Assembly: GCA_002314855.1 (NCBI GenBank)
Contig: DCHQ01000003.1
Coordinates: 1-36,131 of the forward strand
Length of the DNA stretch: 36,131 nucleotides
DNA from: Lachnospiraceae bacterium UBA1748
Lineage (GTDB): Bacteria > Bacillota > Clostridia > Lachnospirales > Lachnospiraceae
Direction: 5' to 3'
The notes below the pieces were generated by a model, which searched no databases, was not told the origin of the DNA, and saw only the letters and a list, made by a program, of their open reading frames with translations. Made by a program: the position numbers and the translations under genes. This document shows, in pieces, positions 25,084 through 34,471 of the stretch (position 1 is its first letter; each line of letters opens with the position of its first letter).

Positions 25084-26373
25084 TTAGTCCTGATTTCTCT
25101 TCATGAATGAAGGCATTGAATAGCCCTTGTTCTCAAACTTGTTAGAGAAGCGTCCTGAATATGAACCAACCTGAGGAATAACACCTGTGTTACCTGTAGG
25201 TCTTCTATTCATACCTGGGTTAGGCTGTGGAATAGTTCCTGTATTTGTACCAATTGGTCCAGTTGCATTAAGAGCTCTCTGACCTTCCTCTGTATCAAGA
25301 TTCATTGGCTCGATATTAGGAATCGTAGATGTGTTCTGCATCTGTGGCGAGCGTGTTGCGTATGGGCTTGGATTAGTAGGAACATACTTATCAGCTCTCT
25401 TAATACGCATCATTGCCTCGATTGGCATATCGATACCTGTTGCAATAAGTGTTACAACACAAGTATCTGTCATAGTCTCATCTGTACGGAAGCCCCAGAT
25501 AACATTAACATCATCACCTGTAATGCTTTCAACATACTCAGAAGCTGCCTGAGCATCGAAGATTGTAAGATCACCTGTAATGTTAAGGATGATATCTGTA
25601 CACTCTGCTATAGTTGTCTCAAGAAGTGGGCTGGCAACTGCAATTTTAACAGCTTCCATAGCCTTATCTTCACCGTGGCCTTCACCGATACCGATATGAG
25701 CGATACCCTTGTCAGCCATAACTGTTCTAATATCTGCAAAATCAAGGTTAACATCAGCTGGAATATTGATAAGGTCTGTGATACCCTGTACTGCCTGCTG
25801 AAGAACTTCGTCAGCCTTGTGGAATGCTTCACGAAGAGTTGTTCTCTTATCACAAATAGCAAGAAGCTTCTCGTTAGGGATAACAATCATAGTATCAACA
25901 TTATCCTTGAGCTGCTCAATACCTGCGATAGCTCTTTCCATACGCTTTCTCTGCTCAAATGGGAAAGGCTTTGTTACGATGGCTACTGTAAGGATTCCCA
26001 TTTCCTTGGCAATCTTAGCAACTACAGGAGCTGCACCTGTACCAGTACCGCCTCCCATACCAGCTGTTACGAATACCATATCTGAACCTTCGATTGTAGC
26101 TGCGATTTCTTCTGCATTTTCCTCAGCTGCTGCAGCACCCTTAGTAGGATCTGCACCTGCTCCAAGACCCTTAGTAAGCTTCTCGCCTATCTGGATAGTC
26201 TTCTCAGCCTTGCAAAGCTGAAGAGCCTGCTTATCTGTATTGATACCTACGTACTCAACTCCGCGGATATCATCTTCAATCATACGATTAACTGCATTGT
26301 TTCCTGCGCCACCTACACCGATTACCATGATTCTGGCAACGGCCATTGACTCTCTACTTGTTATCTCAAGCAA
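25084..26373 (-). CDS. ftsZ: Cell division protein FtsZ, TTG start
   Basis: A 429-residue tubulin-like GTPase that forms the division ring. The GTP loop GMGGGTGTGAAP (GGGTGTG at 107-113) and the T7 loop NLDFAD (209-214) are intact. A long Pro/Asn/Thr-rich linker from about 330 leads to the C-terminal peptide YSMPSFMKRNQD, the tail that contacts partner proteins. The best start is TTG at 26373, with AGGAGG eight bases upstream and the family beginning MLEI. The first in-frame ATG, at 26346, has no ribosome binding site. A very short out-of-frame ATG reading frame touches the same AGGAGG. It ends at a strong terminator and has two promoters of its own. Confidence 0.97.
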   Translation of the reverse strand: MLEITSRESMAVARIMVIGVGGAGNNAVNRMIEDDIRGVEYVGINTDKQALQLCKAEKTIQIGEKLTKGLGAGADPTKGAAAAEENAEEIAATIEGSDMVFVTAGMGGGTGTGAAPVVAKIAKEMGILTVAIVTKPFPFEQRKRMERAIAGIEQLKDNVDTMIVIPNEKLLAICDKRTTLREAFHKADEVLQQAVQGITDLINIPADVNLDFADIRTVMADKGIAHIGIGEGHGEDKAMEAVKIAVASPLLETTIAECTDIILNITGDLTIFDAQAASEYVESITGDDVNVIWGFRTDETMTDTCVVTLIATGIDMPIEAMMRIKRADKYVPTNPSPYATRSPQMQNTSTIPNIEPMNLDTEEGQRALNATGPIGTNTGTIPQPNPGMNRRPTGNTGVIPQVGSYSGRFSNKFENKGYSMPSFMKRNQD

Positions 26374-26381
26374 AATTCCAT
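26361..26381 (-). other. Six-codon ATG mini-frame overlapping the ftsZ start
   Basis: An ATG directly after AGGAGG opens MEFCLR and ends at TAA within the first codons of ftsZ, in a different frame. With no spacing to the ribosome binding site it is probably not initiated well. If it were, it would compete with the ftsZ TTG. Confidence 0.35.
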
Positions 26382-26435
26382 CCTCCTATACACAATTTAT
26401 ATATTATTTTGTATATTCTATGAACATTCTATCTT

Positions 26436-26464
26436 ATTTTATTATGTAAATTAAGTTAGCGCAA
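26436..26464 (-). promoter_or_regulatory. Second candidate promoter of ftsZ
   Basis: On the minus strand TTGCGC (26459-26464) and TAAAAT (26436-26441) are 17 bases apart. The -35 matches only three of six, so it is a secondary candidate downstream of the better one at 26491-26519. Confidence 0.4.
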
Positions 26465-26490
26465 CCCATTAATATACATTTTTTCACCGG

Positions 26491-26519
26491 ATTTTAGCTC
26501 ACTTGACCGACCAGGTCAA
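26491..26519 (-). promoter_or_regulatory. Main candidate promoter of ftsZ
   Basis: On the minus strand TTGACC (26514-26519) and TAAAAT (26491-26496) are spaced by 17 bases, each five of six to consensus. The -35 begins immediately after the ftsQ stop and is one arm of the inverted repeat TTGACC-TGGTC-GGTCAA (26503-26519). The leader to the ftsZ TTG would be about 110 bases. Confidence 0.65.
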
Positions 26520-27338
26520 TCAATCGTTTGTAAAGGTGAAATTTTCATTACCTTTATCATATGACCCCATCTCCAGATATCCTGTCTTACCTGCAAGCTG
26601 TGGAAGTATGGCGTCAAGACGCTGAATCTTCTCTTCGAGAAGAGCTTCTGTACCAAGACCTACTCGCACCTCACCAAAATACAGGGTAATCTTTTTATTC
26701 TTATCAAAATATATTTTATCAGTATTGATATTATATTTATTAAGCAGATTAGTTATATTCAGGATTATCTGAAATACACTGTCATCCTGAACTGGAAGTG
26801 GCTCATACATAATAAAGTGATCAAATGTAAGTCCCGTAACAAGTGGAACACCTTCCGTCTTTACATTAGAGCTCTCTACTACTATTCCATCTTTGTCAAA
26901 ATACTCGTAGCAGCCAAGATAATCAACATAGCCAGCCAGTTTCTTTTCGTATACTGTTATACGAATAGTATTTCTGTCTACTACATCAACATCCATTTTT
27001 TCAATGAATGGAACATCTGTAATACTTCGGCCTCTGTATTTCAAGAATAGGAAGATTGAATTATCACCATACCAGCTGTTCTCAACAATTCGTCTTATCT
27101 CAGCCGCATCATAATGCTGGTTACCTTCAACATACACATTAGTAACTGTAAATGACAACAATACTATGTACACAGTTACCACAAGTGCAAAAACAATTCC
27201 TTCTATTATTAGAAGCCTTTTTAATCTGTATATACTGTCATCATAATATTCTTCATCCTTAACAGTTTCAGAATCAGCTGTTTTGACAGTCTTTTTTTTA
27301 GAAACTTTATTCTTAGTATCTTTATTCTTCTTCGACAT
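26520..27338 (-). CDS. ftsQ: Cell division protein FtsQ / DivIB
   Basis: A 272-residue bitopic divisome protein. A Lys-rich cytoplasmic start (about 1-35) precedes one membrane helix (about 46-68). The POTRA domain VTNVYVEGNQHYDAAEIRRIVE follows directly, then the FtsQ-type beta domain (VDRNTIRITVYEKKLAGYV, YEYFDKDGIVV). It joins FtsL/DivIC to regulate septal peptidoglycan synthesis. AAAGGA supports the ATG. It overlaps the end of ftsW by 17 bases. Confidence 0.92.
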   Translation of the reverse strand: MSKKNKDTKNKVSKKKTVKTADSETVKDEEYYDDSIYRLKRLLIIEGIVFALVVTVYIVLLSFTVTNVYVEGNQHYDAAEIRRIVENSWYGDNSIFLFLKYRGRSITDVPFIEKMDVDVVDRNTIRITVYEKKLAGYVDYLGCYEYFDKDGIVVESSNVKTEGVPLVTGLTFDHFIMYEPLPVQDDSVFQIILNITNLLNKYNINTDKIYFDKNKKITLYFGEVRVGLGTEALLEEKIQRLDAILPQLAGKTGYLEMGSYDKGNENFTFTND

Positions 27339-28479
27339 TACCTAATCCTTTTGTTACATTGATAACCATACCGATTTCAAACATAAGGAAAAGAAGGGAT
27401 GAACCACCTGAACTAATAAATGGAAGTCCAACACCTGTATTCGGTATACTGTTTGTTACAACGGCAATATTCAGCAATGCCTGAATAGCTATGTGAGCAA
27501 ATACACCCGATATAATAAGTTTATCTCGGAAACTAGGCACAGCCTTGGCAAGCACCATAAGTCTATAGATAAGTATTGCGTATATTATGATTACAACACC
27601 TGCACCTACCAGGCCAAGCTCCTCACATATAACTGCAAATACCATATCGTTCTGTGCTTCAGGAAGCTTCATCTTCTGAAGTCCTTCACCTATTCCCTTA
27701 CCAGTAAGTCCACCTGAACCTATAGCATATAATCCATGAACTGTCTGGAAACTATCAACACCCGATACATTATTCTCAGGATCAAGCCACATCTTAATTC
27801 GACCACCTCTAAATCCAAGGTCGACAAAATCATTTTTGATGAGGAATACTGCAATGACTGCAACAAGGGCAACCAGTGCGATACCTCCGATATATAATGC
27901 ATATCTTCTATCGGCAACAAATACCATTACAGCACATATCATAAGAATAATAAGGGCACTGGACATGTTACTTGAAACTATACCAAGAAGGCCAGCAAAT
28001 CCGAAAGCTACAATACCAACCCTACCAAGATTCTTAAGATCTCCAAGATAATTTTTCTTTGAAGCAAGCATATAAGCCAAAATAATAATAAGCACGGTCT
28101 TTACAATCTCGGCTGACTGTACAGTCATAGGAATACCAGGAAGCTTGAACCATCTCCTAGCACCATTAAGAGTAACGCCCATAGGAGTTAATAATATCAG
28201 AATCGAAACAACTCCTACAAGTCCAGCTATAAAAGCAAATCTTTTTCCTCGTACATCTATGGTTGCGCCAACAACAAGAGCCACAATACCTACAAGGAAA
28301 GCTATAAACTGGCCAGCAAGCTCATCAAAATGCGACTTATAGGCCGTACAGGAATACAGCATAAGAAGTCCAAATACAACAAGAAGAAATACGCAAAAAA
28401 GCATAAGGTAATCTATGTATATAGGTGCCTTACGTGATGCTGCTCTATTAGGTTGTATTCTTCTTACATTGCCTGCCAT
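27322..28479 (-). CDS. ftsW: SEDS peptidoglycan glycosyltransferase FtsW
   Basis: A 385-residue polytopic SEDS protein of about ten helices that polymerises septal glycan with the class B PBP. The signature LTPMGVTLNGARRWFKLPGIPMTVQSAEIVK is present in two clear pieces; later come ALYAIGSGGLTGKGIGEGLQK, LPEAQNDMVFAVICEELG and the final TGVGLPFISSGGSSLL, typical of FtsW/RodA. Its place between murD and ftsQ points to FtsW rather than RodA. The ATG overlaps the murD stop by one base (TAATG). Confidence 0.95.
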   Translation of the reverse strand: MAGNVRRIQPNRAASRKAPIYIDYLMLFCVFLLVVFGLLMLYSCTAYKSHFDELAGQFIAFLVGIVALVVGATIDVRGKRFAFIAGLVGVVSILILLTPMGVTLNGARRWFKLPGIPMTVQSAEIVKTVLIIILAYMLASKKNYLGDLKNLGRVGIVAFGFAGLLGIVSSNMSSALIILMICAVMVFVADRRYALYIGGIALVALVAVIAVFLIKNDFVDLGFRGGRIKMWLDPENNVSGVDSFQTVHGLYAIGSGGLTGKGIGEGLQKMKLPEAQNDMVFAVICEELGLVGAGVVIIIYAILIYRLMVLAKAVPSFRDKLIISGVFAHIAIQALLNIAVVTNSIPNTGVGLPFISSGGSSLLFLMFEIGMVINVTKGLGNVEEE

Positions 28480-29849
28480 TATTTTGCCTCAAACTCGTGA
28501 ACTATGCGTTTAAAATCCTTACCTCTTACTTCGTAGTTAGGGAACATGCCCCAGCTTGCACATGCTGGAGATAAAAGAACTGCCTGTCCTGGCTCAGCCT
28601 TTTCCCTACATACGTTCATAGCCTCTTCAAAAGTCTCACATAAAATAACATTATTAAAGCCATGCTTATTAGCACATTCCTTAATCTTCTCTTTGGTCTG
28701 ACCAATAAGAACAAGATAAGTAACCTTGCCATCAAAGCTCTCTATCCACTCATCATAGGTATTCTGCTTATCATAACCACCGCCGATAAGTACAGTCTTT
28801 CTGTTCATTGCCTGAATGCCTTTTATAGCCGCATCAGGATTAGTTCCCTTAGAATCGTTATAATAATCAACGCCATCAACTGTAGCGACATATTCGATTC
28901 TATGCTCAACTGCATTAAATTCCTTAACTGATGCCACAATATTCTCCATAGGAATACCAAGAGCCTCAGTCATAGCCATAGCAGCCATTACATTCTCAAC
29001 ATTATGAGTACCAAGAAGCTTCATTTCATGAATATTCATGATTGCAACGCTTGTTCCCTCAGTTGCTCTGTATATAACATCATCGACCAAATAGAAGCCA
29101 TTCTTAAGTGTAGTCTTAGAAGAAAACCAAACTACTCTGGCTGGGCAACTAGCGCCAAATGCATTAAGATAACTATCTTCATAATTAAGTACACATACAT
29201 CATTCTTAGTCTGATTCTTGGTAACATCCTGCTTACAAGCCACATAGTTTTCCATTGTATGATGTCTGTTAAGATGATCTGGTGTAATATTAAGAATTGC
29301 AGATACCTCCGGATGGAAATCAACTGCTGTTTCAAGCTGGAATGAACTAATCTCAGCAACTGTCACATCTTTATCAGTTGTATCAAGTGCTGCATCAGTG
29401 TATGGATCACCAATATTACCTACAACAAAGCTCTTGCCGTAGTAATCAGCTACTATTTTACCTGTAAGTGCTGTAGTAGTAGTCTTACCATTAGTACCTG
29501 TAATACCAACAACACGTCCCTTGGCAAACTGATAAGCAAGTTCGATCTCGCCCCATACAGGAATCCCTCTATTCTTAAATGAATCAACAAACTCTGTATC
29601 AACAGGAATTCCAGGACTCATTACAAGAAGATCAGCCCCTGCTTTAACCTCTTCTGGTAAAGCTCCTGCATAAATCTCACATACCACTGGTGAAACCTTG
29701 GCTACAAGAGCCTCCTTATCAAGGTTTTCATTTTCATCATAAATAATAGGACAAGCGCCAACGCCTCCAAGAAGCTTTGCAGCAGCGACGCCGCTCTTGC
29801 CTGCACCCATTACTATTACTTTTTTATCTTTAATTTCATTTCTTTCCAT
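28479..29849 (-). CDS. murD: UDP-N-acetylmuramoylalanine--D-glutamate ligase
   Basis: A 456-residue Mur ligase that adds D-glutamate to UDP-MurNAc-L-alanine in the cytoplasm. It has the MurD-specific N-terminal Rossmann domain (MGAGKSGVAAAKLL), the ATP loop GITGTNGKTTTTAL (118-124), SSFQLET, NITPDHLNRH, the GTHNVENVMAA hinge and YNDSKGTNPDA in the third domain. AAAGGGGA upstream supports the start. It lies 33 bases after mraY. Confidence 0.97.
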   Translation of the reverse strand: MERNEIKDKKVIVMGAGKSGVAAAKLLGGVGACPIIYDENENLDKEALVAKVSPVVCEIYAGALPEEVKAGADLLVMSPGIPVDTEFVDSFKNRGIPVWGEIELAYQFAKGRVVGITGTNGKTTTTALTGKIVADYYGKSFVVGNIGDPYTDAALDTTDKDVTVAEISSFQLETAVDFHPEVSAILNITPDHLNRHHTMENYVACKQDVTKNQTKNDVCVLNYEDSYLNAFGASCPARVVWFSSKTTLKNGFYLVDDVIYRATEGTSVAIMNIHEMKLLGTHNVENVMAAMAMTEALGIPMENIVASVKEFNAVEHRIEYVATVDGVDYYNDSKGTNPDAAIKGIQAMNRKTVLIGGGYDKQNTYDEWIESFDGKVTYLVLIGQTKEKIKECANKHGFNNVILCETFEEAMNVCREKAEPGQAVLLSPACASWGMFPNYEVRGKDFKRIVHEFEAK

Positions 29850-29882
29850 ATATGTAAGTCCCCTTTATCAATTATCTATTAC

Positions 29883-30863
29883 TTACCACAATCCATCAAA
29901 AGCTATAAAGCAAGCAAGTGCTGTTACTATTGTAAACACAGCAACCACCTTGGTCTCCGACCATCCGCCAAGCTCAAAATGATGATGAATAGGTGACATA
30001 CGGAATATTCTCTTTCCGTGAGTAAGTTTAAAGTATGATACCTGTATCATAACTGATAATACTTCAACAACATAAATAATACCAATTATTACAAGGAATA
30101 ACTGAAGCTGCATAATATATGCCACAGCTGCGACAAAACCACCAAGAGCAAGCGCTCCAGTATCACCCATGAATACTTTGGCTGGATGAGCGTTAAAAAC
30201 AAGGAAACCTAAAAGACCTCCAATAAATGCCATTGAAACTGGTGTAACGCCTCCTGAAAGAGCGATAGATGCTACAGCGAAAAATACAGCCATAACAGCA
30301 GTAACACTACTTGCAAGTCCATCTACACCATCAGTAAAGTTACTTCCTGTATCCGTTCCAATAACTACAAGATAAATAAGTGGTATATTAAACCACCCAA
30401 GATCAAGATATATCCCCTGAGCAAATGGTATCTTCATTGCGAGACTAAGACCTAAAACCTTTGTAATATACAGAGCAAATAGTGTAGTAATTAAAAGCTG
30501 AAGGCCCATCTTCTGCCATGCTCTAAGTCCCATCGATCTTTTCTTAACTACCTTAATATAATCATCAAGAAATCCGACAATACCAAATCCAAAAGTAAGA
30601 AGCATAACCGGAAGCGTAGCTGGGAATCTCCCCACATACACAAGGGATGCCACAAGAACTCCTGTAAGGAAAATGAGGCCGCCCATAGTAGGAGTACCAG
30701 TCTTAGCTTTATGAGATTCTGGTCCTTCATCGCGTACTGTTTGTCCAAATTTCAGTTTATGAAGAAATGGAATGACCTTAGGTCCAAGTAATATTGTTAT
30801 AAAAAATGATATTGCAAAAGGTATAAATACCGATTGATCAATGACCGCCAAAACTGATGACAT
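29883..30863 (-). CDS. mraY: Phospho-MurNAc-pentapeptide translocase
   Basis: A 326-residue, ten-helix membrane enzyme that makes lipid I. Motifs in order: GTPTMGGLIFL, FLDDYIKVVKKRSMGLRAWQK, NFTDGVDGLASS (catalytic region), FMGDTGALALGG and SPIHHHFELGGWSE. I place the start at 30863, where GGAGG stands six bases before the ATG; a start at 30887 would lie inside the PBP gene and upstream of that site. One base separates it from the preceding stop (TAATATG). Confidence 0.97.
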   Translation of the reverse strand: MSSVLAVIDQSVFIPFAISFFITILLGPKVIPFLHKLKFGQTVRDEGPESHKAKTGTPTMGGLIFLTGVLVASLVYVGRFPATLPVMLLTFGFGIVGFLDDYIKVVKKRSMGLRAWQKMGLQLLITTLFALYITKVLGLSLAMKIPFAQGIYLDLGWFNIPLIYLVVIGTDTGSNFTDGVDGLASSVTAVMAVFFAVASIALSGGVTPVSMAFIGGLLGFLVFNAHPAKVFMGDTGALALGGFVAAVAYIMQLQLFLVIIGIIYVVEVLSVMIQVSYFKLTHGKRIFRMSPIHHHFELGGWSETKVVAVFTIVTALACFIAFDGLW

Positions 30864-30864
30864 A

Positions 30865-33075
30865 TTATTCCTCCACACCTGACTCATCTACTGTATGACC
30901 TACTGAAGCTCCATTCTCGTCCTGGAAAATACTACTTGAGTTGCCATTAATTGGCTGGCCTGTTACAGGATCAAGATATTCACCATTAAGTGGGTCGATA
31001 GCATAGCCAGTATTCTTATCTATAATAATATCTTTTCTATTCTCATTATTGTTGTCTATCTCGAGATCAATAACTTCTTTCTCTGGAGCGCTTTCTGGAA
31101 CGCTGTTCTCGCTAACAACATTACCTGCTTCAATGGCAGCCTGCTGTGTTTCCTGAAGAATCTGCGCTCCTCTCTCTTCAAGTTCCTGCTTTTCCTTATC
31201 GGTAAGAGGTTCTGTCATATAAATATTCATATAAGGAAGAACATCTGTAAGAATGCTCTTACACATCATACATGCATACATAGTCGCAGTATCCTGAGAT
31301 GGAGTATTAGGACGGTCAATTACACAGTAAATAGCTATCTGTGGATCATCAGCTGGTGCAAAACCAATAAATGATACGACGTAGTCGACCTTACCAGCAC
31401 CTGAGTGCTCCGCAGTACCTGTCTTACCGCCAATACTATAGCCTGCAGGACGAGCTCTCTTACCAGTACCCTCCTGAACAACTCCGATACAATAATCAAT
31501 CATTAAGTCTGTAACCGACTCAGATACAGTCTGTCTAAGAAGAAGTGGATCCACATTTTTAATGGTAGCTCCGTTATCATCTATAATCTTGCTCACTACG
31601 TGAGGCTGGTAATAATAACCACCATTAATTACCGAACAGAAAGCTGATATGACCTGAATCATTGTAACGTTATATCCTTGTCCGAATGATGATGTTGCAA
31701 GCTCTGTAACACCCATTGTATTCTCGCGGAACACCAGTGAATCAGTACGCATTTCACCTGCAAGGTCAATGTTAGTCTTAAGACCAAAGTTAAAGTTATC
31801 AAGATATTTAACAAGGTTCTTGGAACCTATCTTCTGTCCTATCTGAATAAGACTTACGTTACAAGACTGCTCGAATGCCCCCTTAACAGTAAGCTGACCT
31901 TCACCATATCTGTTATGACAACGGATAGTAACTCCATCACCAAACTTAAGGAAACCATTACAGTAATATGTATCACCATCATGAATAGCACCTGCATCAA
32001 GAGCTGCCGATACTGTAAATGTCTTATTTACCGAACCTGGCTCGTAAGACTGGGATATACAGAAGTTCTTCCACAGTTTATTAAGAGTACCATAGTAAGT
32101 CTCTTCCTCCTGCATAAGAGCCACCATTTCATCTGAATAGTAATCAGAAATATCATATGGATCATTAAGGTCATAGAAAGGATAGCTTGCCATCGCAAGA
32201 ACTTCTCCGGAATCAATGTCCATTACGATTACCGCCGTATTATCCGAACCGTCCTCGCCTTCACGGTATTCACCACGGTGCTCATCGTTGAACTTTTTAA
32301 TATTATCCTCACATACCTTTTGAATATAAGAATCAAGAGTTGTATGAAGCGTAAGTCCATTAGTTGCAGGAATAACTGTATATTCCATACCATTATCCTC
32401 TGTACGATATCCATAGGTACGTCCATTAGTACCGGCAAGAGTCTCCTCGTAATACTCCTCAAGGCCATACTGACCTCTATCGTCCTTAGTAGTAAATCCA
32501 ATAACATCGGCTGCAAGCTTTCCGTTAGGATACTCACGCTTATAGCCTTCCTCGAACCATACTGCAGTAGGGCAAATATTATTCTCAGGATTGTCTACCA
32601 TATCCTGATAAACCTTAATCTCATCATAAGTTAGCTGCTTCAGAACTTTACGATATGCTGAATCAGGGTTATCACGTATAAACCCTCTAAGCTCAGCACT
32701 ATCAAGGCCAAAGCATCTGTTAAGAGCCACTAAAGTAGGCTCTATCTGTTCACTGTTGATTGTCATTTCCTTAGAATCAAGGATAAGATCGTACACCTGT
32801 ACACTGTGCGCAAGTACAATACCATTACGGTCTTCAATACTTCCTCGCTTGTATGCCAGAGTTGTACTGTTATATGTCTGCTGACTAAGAACTATCTTCT
32901 TATAACGCTCACCATCTTCAGTGGATATCTTAACGATTCTGAACGCTAAAATAGCAAAAACCAGGAGCACTATAAACCATAGCGCACCTAGTTTCCTGTC
33001 ACAATTCTTTCGTGGATTACCCGCATCCAACTTTTTATTTATAAAATTATTAATTCCTAATATCAGTTTAATCAT
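30865..33075 (-). CDS. Class B penicillin-binding protein (division transpeptidase)
   Basis: A 736-residue bitopic transpeptidase of the FtsI/SpoVD family. A short cytoplasmic start precedes one membrane helix (about 31-48). The dimerisation/pedestal domain contains RGSIEDRNGIVLA. Catalytic motifs are SVNK (Ser348-Lys351, in YEPGSVNKTFT), SCN (404-406) and KTGT (551-554). No PASTA domain is seen; the C-terminal 110 residues are an acidic, low-complexity tail with DPLNGEYLDPVTGQP. Position after ftsL makes it the septal PBP that works with FtsW; whether it should be called ftsI, pbpB or spoVD cannot be settled from sequence alone. There is no clear ribosome binding site; it starts nine bases after the ftsL stop, so coupling is likely. 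Confidence 0.93.
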   Translation of the reverse strand: MIKLILGINNFINKKLDAGNPRKNCDRKLGALWFIVLLVFAILAFRIVKISTEDGERYKKIVLSQQTYNSTTLAYKRGSIEDRNGIVLAHSVQVYDLILDSKEMTINSEQIEPTLVALNRCFGLDSAELRGFIRDNPDSAYRKVLKQLTYDEIKVYQDMVDNPENNICPTAVWFEEGYKREYPNGKLAADVIGFTTKDDRGQYGLEEYYEETLAGTNGRTYGYRTEDNGMEYTVIPATNGLTLHTTLDSYIQKVCEDNIKKFNDEHRGEYREGEDGSDNTAVIVMDIDSGEVLAMASYPFYDLNDPYDISDYYSDEMVALMQEEETYYGTLNKLWKNFCISQSYEPGSVNKTFTVSAALDAGAIHDGDTYYCNGFLKFGDGVTIRCHNRYGEGQLTVKGAFEQSCNVSLIQIGQKIGSKNLVKYLDNFNFGLKTNIDLAGEMRTDSLVFRENTMGVTELATSSFGQGYNVTMIQVISAFCSVINGGYYYQPHVVSKIIDDNGATIKNVDPLLLRQTVSESVTDLMIDYCIGVVQEGTGKRARPAGYSIGGKTGTAEHSGAGKVDYVVSFIGFAPADDPQIAIYCVIDRPNTPSQDTATMYACMMCKSILTDVLPYMNIYMTEPLTDKEKQELEERGAQILQETQQAAIEAGNVVSENSVPESAPEKEVIDLEIDNNNENRKDIIIDKNTGYAIDPLNGEYLDPVTGQPINGNSSSIFQDENGASVGHTVDESGVEE

Positions 33076-33083
33076 CTATATCA

Positions 33084-33509
33084 TTATTTCGGCAGATCTG
33101 AATACTGCTTTACATAATCCTCAATATCGCCCGAGTAAGCTACTATCTGACCTGACTCAGCCATCTTCATACCAAGGTCAAGAATAGCGATTTGCTCAAT
33201 TGCTTTCACGTCAACATTGCTCATAATGCTATCATAATATAGGTCGTTTGAACGTGTTACTTTTTCTAATTCTCCAGTTAAGTTGCCCTTTTGATTACGA
33301 AGTGCTATTACTTCTGAACGAAGATGAATATTCATCATCGATACACCCATAAAAAGCAGAACAACAACAGACAGTATAATAACATACAACGGGGTAAGGT
33401 GTACAGTCTTTTGCTTGTTACGTTGTATTGGAGCTTCCTTATAAAACTCTCTTCTTACTCTTGGCTCTACTGCTCTAGCAGCCGAACCATAAACATATTC
33501 TCTTGCCAT
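33084..33509 (-). CDS. ftsL: FtsL-like septum formation protein
   Basis: A 141-residue bitopic protein with a basic cytoplasmic start, one membrane helix (about 43-63) and a short coiled coil outside (LRSEVIALRNQKGNLTGELEKVT, in two heptad blocks). It ends with IAILDLGMKMAESGQIVAYS, as in Clostridia FtsL-like proteins. It links FtsQ and DivIC to the FtsW-PBP pair. The sequence of this family is poorly conserved, so position between rsmH and the PBP is the main support. Confidence 0.85.
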   Translation of the reverse strand: MAREYVYGSAARAVEPRVRREFYKEAPIQRNKQKTVHLTPLYVIILSVVVLLFMGVSMMNIHLRSEVIALRNQKGNLTGELEKVTRSNDLYYDSIMSNVDVKAIEQIAILDLGMKMAESGQIVAYSGDIEDYVKQYSDLPK

Positions 33510-33524
33510 CTCACATTTTTCCTT

Positions 33525-34454
33525 TTAAACCTTTTCAAAAACTCGAAGTTTTGCCGACTTCGAACGGCTATTTTCTTCCATTTCTTCATCGCTTGGAAGA
33601 ATTGGCTTTCGACTTATCACTGTTCCAAGTGGTGTCTTGCCACATACACATGGAAGTCCAGGAGGACAAGTACATGGGTTTTCAGCCTTTTTGAATGCGT
33701 TTTTGACTATGCGGTCTTCCAACGAATGGAAAGTTATGATGCAAAGTCTTCCGCCTGGATTCAGGAAATCTATCATTTCATCAAGTGAATCGGATAATAC
33801 CTGAAGTTCATGGTTGCATTCTATTCTGATTGCCTGGTAAGTTCTCTTAGATGGATGACCACCTGTCGCCCTTACCTTGGCTGGTATTGAATTCTTGATA
33901 ATCTCATTGAGCTCAAATGTTGTCTCAATTCGTTTTTCGCTTCTTGCCTGGCAAATATGCTTGGCAATATTCTTGGCGAATCTGTCTTCGCCGTAATCTC
34001 TTATAATACGAAACAGCTCCATCTCGCTGTAATCGTTGACTATATCTTCAGCTGTAAGCGATGCTCTTGTGTCCATGCGCATATCAAGCTTAGTGTCCAC
34101 ATTGTATGTAAAACCTCGCTCTGGAGTATCAAGCTGATACGATGAAACTCCAAGGTCAAGGAGGATTCCATCAAGTCCATCCACTCCGCGGCTTTTAAGC
34201 TCAGTAACTGCATTAAGATAATTGCTTCTTATAATAGTTACATTGCTGTAATCCTTAAGTCTCTCAGTTGCTACCGCAATAGCATCTCCGTCCTGATCTA
34301 TACCGTAGTGATGACCTTTCTCACCAAGTCTCTTCACTATCTCTGATGAATGTCCTGCACCTCCAAGTGTTCCATCCATATACTTGCCATCAGGCTTGAT
34401 ATTCAAGTTGTCTATACACTCCATCAGGAGCACTGATTTATGTGAAAAATCCAT
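33525..34454 (-). CDS. rsmH: 16S rRNA (cytosine-1402-N4)-methyltransferase
   Basis: A 309-residue SAM methyltransferase (MraW) that modifies C1402 in the ribosomal P site. The SAM loop DGTLGGAGHS, GIDQDGDAIAVA, LGVSSYQLDTPERGFTY and HSLEDRIVK are all present. A Cys-rich stretch near the end (CTCPPGLPCVCG) is usual for Firmicutes members. The ribosome binding site is weak; it follows mraZ by 17 bases. Confidence 0.97.
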   Translation of the reverse strand: MDFSHKSVLLMECIDNLNIKPDGKYMDGTLGGAGHSSEIVKRLGEKGHHYGIDQDGDAIAVATERLKDYSNVTIIRSNYLNAVTELKSRGVDGLDGILLDLGVSSYQLDTPERGFTYNVDTKLDMRMDTRASLTAEDIVNDYSEMELFRIIRDYGEDRFAKNIAKHICQARSEKRIETTFELNEIIKNSIPAKVRATGGHPSKRTYQAIRIECNHELQVLSDSLDEMIDFLNPGGRLCIITFHSLEDRIVKNAFKKAENPCTCPPGLPCVCGKTPLGTVISRKPILPSDEEMEENSRSKSAKLRVFEKV

Positions 34455-34471
34455 CGTGTTAATTCTTGTAT

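Noticed and set aside
33324..33788. A 154-codon plus-strand frame across ftsL and rsmH
   Set aside because: Crosses two conserved minus-strand genes and shows no recognisable protein features.
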